DNA of 64,000 nucleotides from NCBI RefSeq assembly GCF_001051235.1, contig NZ_CBTJ020000101.1, positions 1-64,000 on the forward strand. Reading direction: 5' to 3'. The position numbers and the translations under genes were made by a program. The notes below the pieces were generated by a model, which searched no databases, was not told the origin of the DNA, and saw only the letters and a list, made by a program, of their open reading frames with translations. This stretch comes from Candidatus Competibacter denitrificans Run_A_D11 (lineage in GTDB: Bacteria > Pseudomonadota > Gammaproteobacteria > Competibacterales > Competibacteraceae). Shown piece after piece: positions 1 to 8,698 of the stretch. The stretch's first letter is position 1, and each line of letters opens with the position of its first letter.

Positions 1-2618
1 CCGATCCCAGACGCACTGTAGGCGGGTTCGGCGGTCGTCAGCGCATAGTCCGGCAAGGGACCCAGACTGCTCTCGACTTTCCAGGTCAGCGTATCATTGC
101 CATCCACCCCACCGGCGAAGGCCAGCGGCGCACCCCGCACGATGGGGATTTCATAGCGATCCCCCTTGGCGTAGGGCTTGGTCACCTCGACATCGCCGAG
201 CGTCACAGTCAGGCTATCGCCGTATTTCAGACGACTGGCACAGCCCACCCGCACCGCAAAGCCAAATTCCAGGGTAGGCACCAGGCGAACGGTGCCCTCC
301 GCGTCGGTTTGCCGCACACAGGCGTGGTAGTAGACATTATTAAAGATGGGCAGGTAATCCTCACCTGAAACCACCCAGTAGTCGGTTTGCAAATCCTGCC
401 AGATCGCGTTCCCTGACGATCTGGCCTCAGATTTTTTTGGTGGAACCCCCGCAATGGCGCGCACGGCATCGCACGCGATGGCATAGCGCAACACAAAGGT
501 GTCCGGGTCATAGACGATGCCGGGGTCATCCGCCCGACCATCGGTGACGTTGATATCCGCCGCTTCGCCGGTGACGGACGTCCAGGCTTCATCACGGGAG
601 ATAATCAGCCAAGTGGGCACTGACCCGCCGCCACCGGACAATTCGCCCACCCCTCCGACTAAACCAATCCCAGAGGTGCCGGTCGTCCCTGCGACCACAC
701 AGCGACCATAGAGGGTTGCCCCACCCGTCGTTCGATACCAGACCACAGCGCCCAGTGCATACGCGGTCGAGGCGGCTAAAACGGGGATGCCGGCTATCGT
801 GGCCGCCCCGATGGCCTGCAAACTGCTCAGATCGCTGGAGAGTCCCGCCAACACGTCATCCCAAGCGCCCGTTGCCGTTTTGGAGACACAGGTCCAGGTG
901 ACGGTCCCGTCAGTCACGGTGGCATCGAGCGTGGTCGGCCAGGTTGGTTGGGTGGTGCCGCTTTGGCCGGCCACCGTGCAGCGGTAGCGGTAGCCATTGC
1001 GCGTGGTGGATTCGACCACGGCATCCAGGCTATAAGCGGCCGATGCGCCCCAGACCGGATCGGCCAGGATGGCATCCGTACAGCCGTACAGATCGGTTAA
1101 ACAGGTGTTGAGTTCGCCACAGGCCAGCGCGGCCAGTTGCAAATCCTGTTGTGCGGATCGCACTTCACCCGCCGTGGTTTTTTCGGTGTTGGCCGCTGCA
1201 AAAGCTTTGTACCAACGGGTTAGCGCTTCCAGCCGAGCACGGTGCCCGGCCTGTAATGCAGCCATATCGAGGTCTCCTAAGTCGATGCCAAGATAATCCT
1301 CATTGGGACGACCGCTGACAGCGCCTTCGGTGCACGAGCAATCGCCCGCCGGTCGTTTCGTCCAGATGAGCTTCAAGGTTTTGTTGGTGGCCGCTACCCC
1401 CAAGATCGGCCGGTAGAGGCAGATGGCCGGGGTGCCGGTGGTATCCCCGGCATCCCGTGGAAAACTACGATCGGTGATGCTGATCCGACCGCTGACCGGT
1501 CGGCTCACTAACGGAATCAGCGGAATGGTGAAGCCGACGAAGCCGCTGTCGGTGTAGAGGATAGCCGTGGTGGCGGGCGGTAACGCACCGGCGACTTTGC
1601 TTTGCACCGCCCAGGTTTCAGCGCCGATGGGCTGATCGTTGAGGCATTCCAGCGCGACCGTTTCCGTGGGTGCGGTGGCCGCAACCGCCAACCCCACCAG
1701 GTCGGGCAGTGCCGGGCGGCTTTTGGTGATGGGCAAGGCAAAGGCGGCGGTGCGAAACGGCACATCGATGGCGGCCATGCCGCCGGGGGTTTTGTCGTTG
1801 GCCGGTGGGGTGGCGACGGTGACGAGGCTTGAGCTTTCCAGCGCACGCAGGAGGTCATAGAGCGTGATCAGGCTGCCCCAGGTCTCGGTCGTGGCGCCGT
1901 TGGTGACGGTAAGCTGATAGGCGCCGCTGATTTTGTGGACATCGGCGCCTTTGGGATAGGCCGCCGCCAGTTTGGGAGAGACGCCATATTGCCATTGCTC
2001 GCCATCCCAGCGTTTGTAGTGGCGATAGACCCGGCTGGTATCCCGACCAAAGACCAGGCGGGTTGCGGTGTCGGGGACGGTCTGATCGGGATTGAGCGGA
2101 ACGGCGCCAAAGTCAAGCCGTTGGTCGGCCCACTCTTGGGTATCGCGGGAGAGACCGTCGGCCAGCGCGCCGATGGCGGTATCGAGCGCAATGGAGGGAG
2201 TGACGTTGATGGTGATGGCATTGCCCGCACTGCCGGCGGTTTTGGCTTGCAGCAACACCCCCGCATACAGGATGGCCTGCGCCCGCGTGGTGGCCGTGCC
2301 GAGATTGATCAGCGTGACAGTGAGGTCCTGGTTGGGCGTGCCCGGTGCGACGGTCGGTGCGCTCATCGCCCCGTTGCCCGCGCCCGCAAAGACCGGCGTG
2401 GTGGCGGATTCGGCGCCGCTCACTGGCGTGCGAATCTCAATCTCGATGGCGGCATCGGCTGCCCCACTGTAGCCGCCAGAGAGGATGACCTCGCCATTGC
2501 CGGTGCGGGCTTGCGGTTCGCGAAAGATGGACGCCAGCGCCGGTGCAGTGCTGGAGGCACTGAGTGTGGCGTTGATCAGGGCGTTGTTGGCATTGGCCAA
2601 GAGGCGTTGGACGCTCAT
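1..2618 (-). CDS. large phage tail protein, 3' end outside the window
   Basis: The minus-strand frame stays open from an ATG at 2618 to the window edge, giving about 872 residues with no stop; it is therefore a partial gene. Its ATG shares one base with the tape measure stop (TAATG), typical of translationally coupled late genes. The early part is beta-rich and phage-tail-like. At about residues 510-600 lie two copies of a module of the type AYxLGAVV...YRCxVAGxxGT...PTWPTT...VTDGTVTWTC; the same module also sits inside the tail tube protein at 9918-10895. No enzymatic motif was recognised. Position directly downstream of the tape measure suggests a baseplate, distal tail or tail-tip protein. 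Exact role is inference. Confidence 0.75.
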   Translation of the reverse strand, partial: MSVQRLLANANNALINATLSASSTAPALASIFREPQARTGNGEVILSGGYSGAADAAIEIEIRTPVSGAESATTPVFAGAGNGAMSAPTVAPGTPNQDLTVTLINLGTATTRAQAILYAGVLLQAKTAGSAGNAITINVTPSIALDTAIGALADGLSRDTQEWADQRLDFGAVPLNPDQTVPDTATRLVFGRDTSRVYRHYKRWDGEQWQYGVSPKLAAAYPKGADVHKISGAYQLTVTNGATTETWGSLITLYDLLRALESSSLVTVATPPANDKTPGGMAAIDVPFRTAAFALPITKSRPALPDLVGLAVAATAPTETVALECLNDQPIGAETWAVQSKVAGALPPATTAILYTDSGFVGFTIPLIPLVSRPVSGRISITDRSFPRDAGDTTGTPAICLYRPILGVAATNKTLKLIWTKRPAGDCSCTEGAVSGRPNEDYLGIDLGDLDMAALQAGHRARLEALTRWYKAFAAANTEKTTAGEVRSAQQDLQLAALACGELNTCLTDLYGCTDAILADPVWGASAAYSLDAVVESTTRNGYRYRCTVAGQSGTTQPTWPTTLDATVTDGTVTWTCVSKTATGAWDDVLAGLSSDLSSLQAIGAATIAGIPVLAASTAYALGAVVWYRTTGGATLYGRCVVAGTTGTSGIGLVGGVGELSGGGGSVPTWLIISRDEAWTSVTGEAADINVTDGRADDPGIVYDPDTFVLRYAIACDAVRAIAGVPPKKSEARSSGNAIWQDLQTDYWVVSGEDYLPIFNNVYYHACVRQTDAEGTVRLVPTLEFGFAVRVGCASRLKYGDSLTVTLGDVEVTKPYAKGDRYEIPIVRGAPLAFAGGVDGNDTLTWKVESSLGPLPDYALTTAEPAYSASGI

Positions 2619-5600
2619 TATTGCAGCCTGCGGTGAAGGTCATCAAAGATGGGTTTGAGATCGCGCGCCAATTCTTCCTTGAATCGGCTATCGAGAAGGC
2701 GGGCATTGCTGGCATTGACGTTGACGTTGATCGTGGGGCTACTGACTCCCGCACTGCCGCTGGTTATGGTGGTGTGGGTGGTGGTTTCGGTGCGGTTGCT
2801 GCTGCGAGCTTCTTCCTGATCGCGCTTGAGGTTCTTTTCCTTGAGGTCGTACAGTTGCTGCTCTTTGGCCAGTTGTGCTTCGTAGAGGGCGATCAGATCG
2901 CGGTTGTTGGCCGCGCGGGCTTTGGCGAGGTTGGCTTCGACCTCGGCCAGGGCTTGGCGCTTGGCCAGTTCGAGTTCCAGTTGATCGGCGGTGTCGGTAT
3001 CGCCCTGCTCGCGCGCTAGTTCGGCATTGAGTTCGGAGAGCCGATCCCGTGCCGCGTTGGCTTCGTCTTGGAGTTCCTGGAGTTTTTGCTTGGCTCGATC
3101 CAAGGCGCTATTGAGGTTGGATAAATCCTCATCGTTGAGCAGATTGAGGCTGTCGATGGTGGTTTGGGCGGTCACATTGACTGTGTGCATCGCCGCGCCC
3201 ATGGAGCCAAACGATGCCGCCCCGGTCTGTTCTATATTTCCTAGCGAGTCGATGAGTTCTTCGGCTGCAAGCTTTTGTGTGTAATAGGCTTGCTTGGCGT
3301 CCGCTTCGGCCTTTTCGACGTAGGCGAAGAAGCGGATGATGCTGTTCGCGCCAAAGAGGATTTTGTTGGATGCCTCATCGGAGGCAGCGCCCGCTTTGAC
3401 GATTTCCGCCCGAACCTCGGCATGTTTGTCCTTCACCTTATCGAGGCCGATACGGATTACTTCGGTCGCCGCCGAAAACGCGGTCGGCTCCATCTGATTC
3501 ATGCCGAGGAAGTATTTCTCGAATAGAACGCCGGTCGCTTCAGAGAGTGCCTTGGTCCGCTCGCGCGCGCCATCCAACGCGGCGTTCATGAGCTTGGTCA
3601 TAGACATTCCATCGTCTTTAGCCTGATTGTTTTGTTCCTGAGCGACGGTATCCGCTTGTGTCGCCTCGGTGCTTTGCTGGGTGGCTTGGGTGGTCAGGCC
3701 GGCTTGCTTAGCGGCGAGGTCCTTGGCTTCGGCGGATTTCTTGACGGCATCGGCTTGCAGGCCCAAAGCGGCGTTTTGGAGTTGCAGGCCGGCGTATTGT
3801 TGTTTGTCCGCTTCGGTTTGCAGGCCACCCGATTTCAATTGTTCAATCTTGGCTTGCAGCAGCGCCTGTTCGGCCGCGATTTCGATTTGCTTGGCCGCTG
3901 CAACAATCTTGGCCCATTCGGCCTCGGCTTTGGCGAGTTCGACGGCTTTTTGCTGAGCAAGCGCTGTAGCGCCCAAGGCAGTCGCGCGGTCGCGTTCGGC
4001 CCGGATGCCGTCGAGTTGGGCTTCAGCAACATCTTCGAGTGCCGAGGTGTAGTCCTTCGCTTTCTGAGCCGCCTTTTCGGCTTTGTTCACAATTTGCTCT
4101 AAAGCCGGATCACGCGCTAATTCGCTGGAACGACCCTGTACTAATTCAAGAGCGGCAGCGACCTGTTCAAAAGAAAGCTTTCCTTCCCTGCCGAACTGCT
4201 CGATTTTCGAGCGCAGCGCGGTTAATTCGGCCTGCGTTTCCATCTTGGGAATCATCTTCAAGATAGCGGCATTGACTTCCTTGCCGCTGGCCTGCGCGTT
4301 GTTAGCGATTCCGTTGAGGGTCTTTAACATGCCCTCCCCGGCTTGGGTCATCCGGTTGGACATGACGCTGGCGTCAACGCCTACTTTGTCGAGGGCGGTG
4401 CCTAGCTCAAGCGTGGCGACCTTGTGCTCCATCATCTGCCGATTGGTGCTCGCCAACTCCGCACTTAAAGGAGTCCAGACAAGACCAAGCTCGGTATATC
4501 GCGCTTTGAGTCGCTCGATAGCGGCTGCTTCTTCTGCGCTTTTGGCGCTTTTATCCGTACTGGCGTCCGCCAAGGCTTTGGCGTTGGCCAGCGATTTTTC
4601 TTCCTCTTCCCGCTTAGCGCGCTCTGCGGCGGCCTTGATATTGGCCGCTGCTGCTGCTCGTTCTTCAGCCGTCGCCACGCGATTAATTGATTTTTCCGCA
4701 TCATCACTACCATGCACCAGGTCATAGAGCATCGTGCCGATACTCTGCCCACCGCTGACCCATTCGACGGTTTTGTTAACTACTGTTCCGAGCGCATAAC
4801 CCAGACCACCAGCAGCGGCTGTCAGCCCGGCAACCAGGCCGGGCAGGCCGGCCAGCGATGACAGGAGTCCGGCAACAGCGGGATTGAGCGCCAGAAAGCG
4901 CGCAGCCAACCCGCCTAAAACCTCTCCTACCGGGATGCCGACTGCACTTAGCAGCTTCAACCCGCCAACAAATAGGCCGATTTTGAGCGTCAAATCCACA
5001 ACGCTACCAATCGCGCCAAAAATCCCGCTGCCTAATGACGTGATCACCGGGATAACCTGATTGGCGGACGTGGCTAATCCGGTGATCTGTCCGGCCAGAT
5101 TTGAGAACGTGGGTAGGTTGGTGGATATCGCCCCGAACAGCGCGTTGAGGCTGGCCATAAACGGCTTCAGTCCATCCACCACCCCCGCCACGTACTGGCT
5201 GAAATTGCCCATCATATTGATGAGCGCTTGCAGCAGATTCCGCAGTCCTTCGACGGTCGTTAAATCCATGCCATCGGTCAACGCCGCCACCGCCTGGCCA
5301 AATTCGCCAGAGAAGGCTTTGATGCCATCCACCAGCGGGGTCCAGTCCACCCCGTCCAGCGCTTGATCCAGATTCGCCGCCATCGCCGAGAACAGGTTTT
5401 CAACGGCGGCGATTTGCGGCTTGATGACGTTCAGCAAGGGGGCTAGATCGCCGGACTTGACGGCCTTGTCGAATGCGGCGGCCAGATCGCCGGTTGCGCC
5501 AATGACGCCCGCGATTTGTGGTTTGAAGGTATTGCCGAGCGTGACCGACAGTTGCCGGAAGGATTCTTCGGCTCGCTTGCCTTTGGCTTCGGCGGTATCC

Positions 5601-6661
5601 AGTCGCGATTCCACTTCCTTGAGTGCCGATCCGGTGCTATTCAGCGCGGCATCGGTTGCGCCCAAGTATCCGCTCAGGTTGCTAAAAACCTGGCTCATAC
5701 GCCCAGCCTGATCAATGCCGACCAGTTGCGCCGTGACGAACTGCTTTTGCGCATCATCCAAGCCCGTCATCGCCTTGGCGACATCTAGGAAAATGTCTTT
5801 GCCAGAGCGTAGCTTGCCGTTTAGATCAAGTTGCGAAACGCCAATGCTGCCCAGTGCAGCGACCACAGGATCGGCAGTATCTTGAAGCCGGAGCAATCCC
5901 GTCTTGAGGGCGTCGGCGGCTTCCGATCCTGACCCGTACACTTCAATGATCGGCGTGAGCATCCCCGCCGTTTCCGACATTGAGAAACCCATCTGTTTAG
6001 CGATGGGGGAAATCCCCGCCATGCCGATGGCTAACTGCTTTACGTCGGTGGCGTACTTGTTGCTGACTTCGTTCAGCAGATCAACGGTGCTAGCCGCTTC
6101 GCTGGCGGGTGCTTTGAAGCCTTTGAGAATCGAGATGAGGTATTCAGACGATTGCGCGGCTTCGATGTCGCCCGCGATCTTGAGCTTGACGCTTTGCTCG
6201 ACGAGATCGAACGCTGATTTAGCGTCATACCCGGCTTGAACGAAGTTGGCCATTGCGGCCACCAATTCTTGCCCGTTTTGGCCGTACTTCAGCGCAAGCT
6301 TATTCAGCTCTTCGCCGTAGGCTTTGGCTTCTTCCTTACCGCCATCCAGCACCTTTGCAAGGTCAGCTAGCGCAGATTCATATTCTTTGGCAGATTTGTA
6401 GGCATTACCCGCCAAATAACTGGCAACTCCCGTTACGGCCGCGCTCAGGGCCAGCGTGTTTTTTGCGGCGGCGGCCAGCGGCTCGGTAGAGTCCTTAACC
6501 GCTTGGCCAAACGCTTGCATTCCTTCGGCAGATCGGTCGAACTCGTTGCCAGTGAGCGCCTTTTTAAGAGTTTCTAACTTGTCATGTACGCCATCAATAT
6601 CTTTGGTGGCCAAATCGACAGCTTTGATGACGAGCTGAAGCAGAAGGTCGTTAGCGGCCAT
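2618..6661 (-). CDS. phage tail tape measure protein (TP901 family)
   Basis: 1347 residues. Sets tail length and exits with DNA during injection. The N-terminal third has the TP901 core (about residues 65-360, with SMSETAGMLTPIIEVYGSGS). A long hydrophobic Gly/Ala/Leu-rich stretch at about 540-640 matches the membrane-active part of tape measures. The rest is Ala/Glu/Lys-rich coiled coil, ending in heptads at about 1180-1270. The size implies a long tail of siphovirus type. Start ATG at 6661; the stop overlaps the next tail gene by one base. Upstream, where tail assembly chaperones normally lie, there is instead a plus-strand cargo block. Confidence 0.93.
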   Translation of the reverse strand: MAANDLLLQLVIKAVDLATKDIDGVHDKLETLKKALTGNEFDRSAEGMQAFGQAVKDSTEPLAAAAKNTLALSAAVTGVASYLAGNAYKSAKEYESALADLAKVLDGGKEEAKAYGEELNKLALKYGQNGQELVAAMANFVQAGYDAKSAFDLVEQSVKLKIAGDIEAAQSSEYLISILKGFKAPASEAASTVDLLNEVSNKYATDVKQLAIGMAGISPIAKQMGFSMSETAGMLTPIIEVYGSGSEAADALKTGLLRLQDTADPVVAALGSIGVSQLDLNGKLRSGKDIFLDVAKAMTGLDDAQKQFVTAQLVGIDQAGRMSQVFSNLSGYLGATDAALNSTGSALKEVESRLDTAEAKGKRAEESFRQLSVTLGNTFKPQIAGVIGATGDLAAAFDKAVKSGDLAPLLNVIKPQIAAVENLFSAMAANLDQALDGVDWTPLVDGIKAFSGEFGQAVAALTDGMDLTTVEGLRNLLQALINMMGNFSQYVAGVVDGLKPFMASLNALFGAISTNLPTFSNLAGQITGLATSANQVIPVITSLGSGIFGAIGSVVDLTLKIGLFVGGLKLLSAVGIPVGEVLGGLAARFLALNPAVAGLLSSLAGLPGLVAGLTAAAGGLGYALGTVVNKTVEWVSGGQSIGTMLYDLVHGSDDAEKSINRVATAEERAAAAANIKAAAERAKREEEEKSLANAKALADASTDKSAKSAEEAAAIERLKARYTELGLVWTPLSAELASTNRQMMEHKVATLELGTALDKVGVDASVMSNRMTQAGEGMLKTLNGIANNAQASGKEVNAAILKMIPKMETQAELTALRSKIEQFGREGKLSFEQVAAALELVQGRSSELARDPALEQIVNKAEKAAQKAKDYTSALEDVAEAQLDGIRAERDRATALGATALAQQKAVELAKAEAEWAKIVAAAKQIEIAAEQALLQAKIEQLKSGGLQTEADKQQYAGLQLQNAALGLQADAVKKSAEAKDLAAKQAGLTTQATQQSTEATQADTVAQEQNNQAKDDGMSMTKLMNAALDGARERTKALSEATGVLFEKYFLGMNQMEPTAFSAATEVIRIGLDKVKDKHAEVRAEIVKAGAASDEASNKILFGANSIIRFFAYVEKAEADAKQAYYTQKLAAEELIDSLGNIEQTGAASFGSMGAAMHTVNVTAQTTIDSLNLLNDEDLSNLNSALDRAKQKLQELQDEANAARDRLSELNAELAREQGDTDTADQLELELAKRQALAEVEANLAKARAANNRDLIALYEAQLAKEQQLYDLKEKNLKRDQEEARSSNRTETTTHTTITSGSAGVSSPTINVNVNASNARLLDSRFKEELARDLKPIFDDLHRRLQ

Positions 6662-6719
6662 GCGAAAACTCCGGGCGTTGGGCTACGATATGCGATGGAT
6701 TAAAAGAGGAGTGAAAGTG

Positions 6720-7181
6720 ATGAAACGTATCGTGCTGTTGAGTTGTGCGCTGATGAGCGCGCCTTCTTGGGCTATTAATAAATGTGTGGCCCCAGATGGT
6801 CGGACGATCTACCAAGCCGCGCCGTGTGCGGGAGAGGCAAAAGCGAGCGAGATTGCTGTTCAAAAAGCGCCACCATCGACAACTATTCCAATTGACACGC
6901 AGGCCGAAATTAAACAGTTGCAGCAAAGAGCGGCTAAAGCAGAACGAGAAAGAAAGATTAAAGAGCTTGAGGCTGGAAACAGCAGATACCGCCAGAGCAT
7001 GACTGACGAACTGGACGCCCTGCGTAACAGAAAGCGGTTCGCAAATAACAATCTGGCTGGTGCGACATGGGAGCAGAGTCTGTCGGACGAAATGAACGCA
7101 GTAACGAGTAAATACGATACGTTGATACGTGATAATCAAACAGAGATAGATCGGTTGCGTAAGGAAGGCGAAAAAGAGTAA
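6720..7181 (+). CDS. exported DUF4124-type protein (phage cargo)
   Basis: 153 residues from the ATG at 6720, chosen because AGAGGAG lies 8 nt upstream and the product then opens with a clear signal peptide (MKRIVLLSCALMSAPSWA). An upstream in-frame ATG at 6660 has no comparable site. After the signal, INKCVAPDGRTIYQAAPC fits the short DUF4124 domain; the rest is a charged coiled coil. Such periplasmic proteins are common in gammaproteobacteria but of unknown function. It is divergent from the tape measure and opens the plus-strand cargo block, so it is probably a lysogenic-conversion gene rather than a virion gene. Confidence 0.7.
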   Translation: MKRIVLLSCALMSAPSWAINKCVAPDGRTIYQAAPCAGEAKASEIAVQKAPPSTTIPIDTQAEIKQLQQRAAKAERERKIKELEAGNSRYRQSMTDELDALRNRKRFANNNLAGATWEQSLSDEMNAVTSKYDTLIRDNQTEIDRLRKEGEKE

Positions 7182-7193
7182 GCGTTCTAACCC

Positions 7194-7222
7194 TTGACCC
7201 CACTCGGACGCGGGCCTAACCT
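7194..7222 (+). promoter_or_regulatory. sigma70-like promoter of the TPR/HEPN pair
   Basis: TTGACC (7194-7199), 17 bp spacer, TAACCT (7217-7222). It resembles the two antirepressor promoters at 8425 and 17126, which also start TTGACCCC. The presumed start ATG follows after only four bases (7227), so the transcript may be leaderless or nearly so. Confidence 0.5.
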
Positions 7223-7226
7223 GCAA

Positions 7227-8036
7227 ATGCCAAAACTGGAGAGCGTGGTGGCCACCCCTGTGCCCGAACGGAAAATCACTGTGCTGCTGGATCGGCTGAA
7301 TGCGCTGCTTGAGCGTACCCATGAGCAACCGATAGACGAATTGGAGTGGCAGCGACTGCGCCAGGACGCGCGACACTTGCTCAAAACAGACGCCCGAGAA
7401 GCCCGCATGGCGTTGGGCATTCTGGCTGCGTTGCGCGGCGATGAAGCCGACGCGGAACGGGAATTCAATGCCGCCCTGGCCTTTGGCTGGACGCCCGTCC
7501 TGGCATTGAATCGAGCAACAATGTTGGCGCAATTTCACCGCGTGGAGGATGCTTTGAACGAGGTCATGACCGTTGTTAAGCAGGGGCCTGACGGACCCTT
7601 CTATCTTCCTGCGCTGCGCGAAGCGGCTGAATGGGCGTATGCGGTCGGTCGGCTTCATTTGGCGGCCGATCTTTTAGCGTCGTTGCAAAAACAGACGAAC
7701 GACCCTCTGCCTGAGGGTTTGGCCGATTTAGCCGATACGCTCAATCGACTGCTGCCCACAGCGGATGCCATTGGGTTAACCGATGACCTTATGGCGGCCA
7801 TGCAAGCTCCGGCATGGGTGCTTGTCCATGCCCAAGGCTTTAAAGAGCGCATCCGACTACGAGACGTCGTATATAACGACGGCGATCCGTTTCTGTGCCG
7901 CACATTCGTTCTGCCAGTGGCGCCGGATGAGATTCTGCCGCTGTACGAAAAGCTCATCGCTGCCCATTCGGCGCACGAAGAACCGCTACCGATTTGGAAC
8001 TTTAGCGTTGGCCTTGAGGCGCTGGAGGGTGCGTGA
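7227..8036 (+). CDS. TPR-like protein partnered with a HEPN protein
   Basis: 269 residues from ATG 7227; the frame also opens at a TTG at 7194, but that TTG is the promoter -35 element. No ribosome binding site is visible, consistent with leaderless expression. Residues about 20-170 are helical, with TPR-like alternation (LALNRATMLAQFHRVEDAL and neighbouring A-x-x-L repeats). The last 80 residues (around IRLRDVVYNDGDPFLCRTF) are a separate, unrecognised domain. It overlaps the HEPN gene by 4 nt, with the site GGAGGG inside its 3' end, so both are co-translated. Candidate antitoxin, sensor or scaffold for the HEPN ribonuclease; this is inferred from context only. Confidence 0.6.
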   Translation: MPKLESVVATPVPERKITVLLDRLNALLERTHEQPIDELEWQRLRQDARHLLKTDAREARMALGILAALRGDEADAEREFNAALAFGWTPVLALNRATMLAQFHRVEDALNEVMTVVKQGPDGPFYLPALREAAEWAYAVGRLHLAADLLASLQKQTNDPLPEGLADLADTLNRLLPTADAIGLTDDLMAAMQAPAWVLVHAQGFKERIRLRDVVYNDGDPFLCRTFVLPVAPDEILPLYEKLIAAHSAHEEPLPIWNFSVGLEALEGA

Positions 8037-8428
8037 GCATTACGCCGGAGGATTTTCTGCTTGCAGCCAAAGACACAGCAGGCCGCAAAGATGAGATGGG
8101 AATACGCCTGACGGTCAGCCGCGCCTACTATGCGGCCTATCATTGGGCGCTGACGGTGAGCTATCACTGTCCCACTCCACCGCCCAAGAATGAGGGTGTC
8201 CATAAAGCCTTGGTGCGGCGCTTCAGTAGCGTTCCAACAAAAGGTTTTCAGGGAAGCCGTATCGCGCGTGACATCGGCGGCTGGCTGGACAAAGGGCGCA
8301 CACTGCGGACGATAGTTGATTACGAATTGAACGCCATTATCGATAAAACCGCAGGCACGAAGGCAATTACGTATGCCGAGCGTATCCGGGACTTGGTGGC
8401 TGAATTCGCTGCCCTGTATACCCCTTGA
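8033..8428 (+). CDS. HEPN-domain protein, putative ribonuclease toxin or defence effector
   Basis: 131 residues, GTG start at 8033 overlapping the preceding stop (GTGA), with GGAGGG 3 nt upstream. Residues about 28-48 hold SRAYYAAYHWA, an R-x6-H arrangement, the catalytic signature of HEPN RNases, followed by a conserved-looking helix near RTIVDYELN. HEPN proteins act in toxin-antitoxin, abortive infection and CRISPR systems. Here it is encoded in a cargo block within late genes but on the opposite strand from them, so it is probably expressed in the lysogen. Its stop codon lies inside the -35 box of the following antirepressor promoter. Function is inferred from the motif and context. Confidence 0.65.
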   Translation: MSITPEDFLLAAKDTAGRKDEMGIRLTVSRAYYAAYHWALTVSYHCPTPPPKNEGVHKALVRRFSSVPTKGFQGSRIARDIGGWLDKGRTLRTIVDYELNAIIDKTAGTKAITYAERIRDLVAEFAALYTP

Positions 8429-8454
8429 CCCCCACCGCGGATTGGGCGTAAGCT
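8425..8454 (+). promoter_or_regulatory. promoter of KilA-N antirepressor leader
   Basis: TTGACC (8425-8430), 18 bp spacer, TAAGCT (8449-8454). The 31 bases from 8425 to 8455 are identical to the minus-strand promoter at 17126-17096 ahead of the second antirepressor, although the sequences just downstream differ completely. Predicted RNA start is near 8461. Confidence 0.7.
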
Positions 8455-8460
8455 GGCGGT

Positions 8461-8698
8461 ACTTGAAATTGAAAGGCGGCACATTCCGCCCCGTCAGTGC
8501 GCTTTTTTTATGCCCGGCGTCCGTGTGGACGATGGGTAGTAACCCTGCAATAATGCCGCCCGGCAGAGTAGGATGAGGAACAGGAAATAAGGCGCAAGCC
8601 CAATACCTGTCCGAGTGGCCTTTCAAGCTCAAGTTGAGTCCTACTCTGTCGCCGTCTATCGGCGACGCCCTTAACTTAAATTGAAAGGTGTCGTATCC
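8461..8698 (+). promoter_or_regulatory. structured antirepressor leader with alternative pairing over the RBS
   Basis: Segment A (8461-8477, ACTTGAAATTGAAAGGC) sits at the predicted RNA 5' end. Anti-A (8618-8634, GCCTTTCAAGCTCAAGT) is complementary to A at 15 of 17 positions. A' (8674-8689) nearly repeats A and contains the GAAAGG ribosome binding site of the antirepressor. A and A' therefore compete for the same complement. A terminator lies between A and anti-A. A further 10-bp inverted repeat (8564-8573 with 8639-8648) brackets anti-A. The second antirepressor leader shows the same layout with different bases. Resembles in logic the C4/Sar control of P1 and P22 antirepressors, but the element order differs. 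Confidence 0.6.
8476..8509 (+). terminator. early terminator inside the antirepressor leader
   Basis: GCGGCAC (8476-8482) can pair with GTGCGC (8497-8502) with one bulge, followed directly by seven T (8503-8509). It would release an RNA of about 50 nt consisting mainly of segment A. Confidence 0.5.

Noticed and set aside
1935..2636. 233-codon plus-strand frame opposite the large tail protein
   Set aside because: Gly/Arg/Asp-rich shadow of the continuous minus-strand tail gene; no promoter or RBS.
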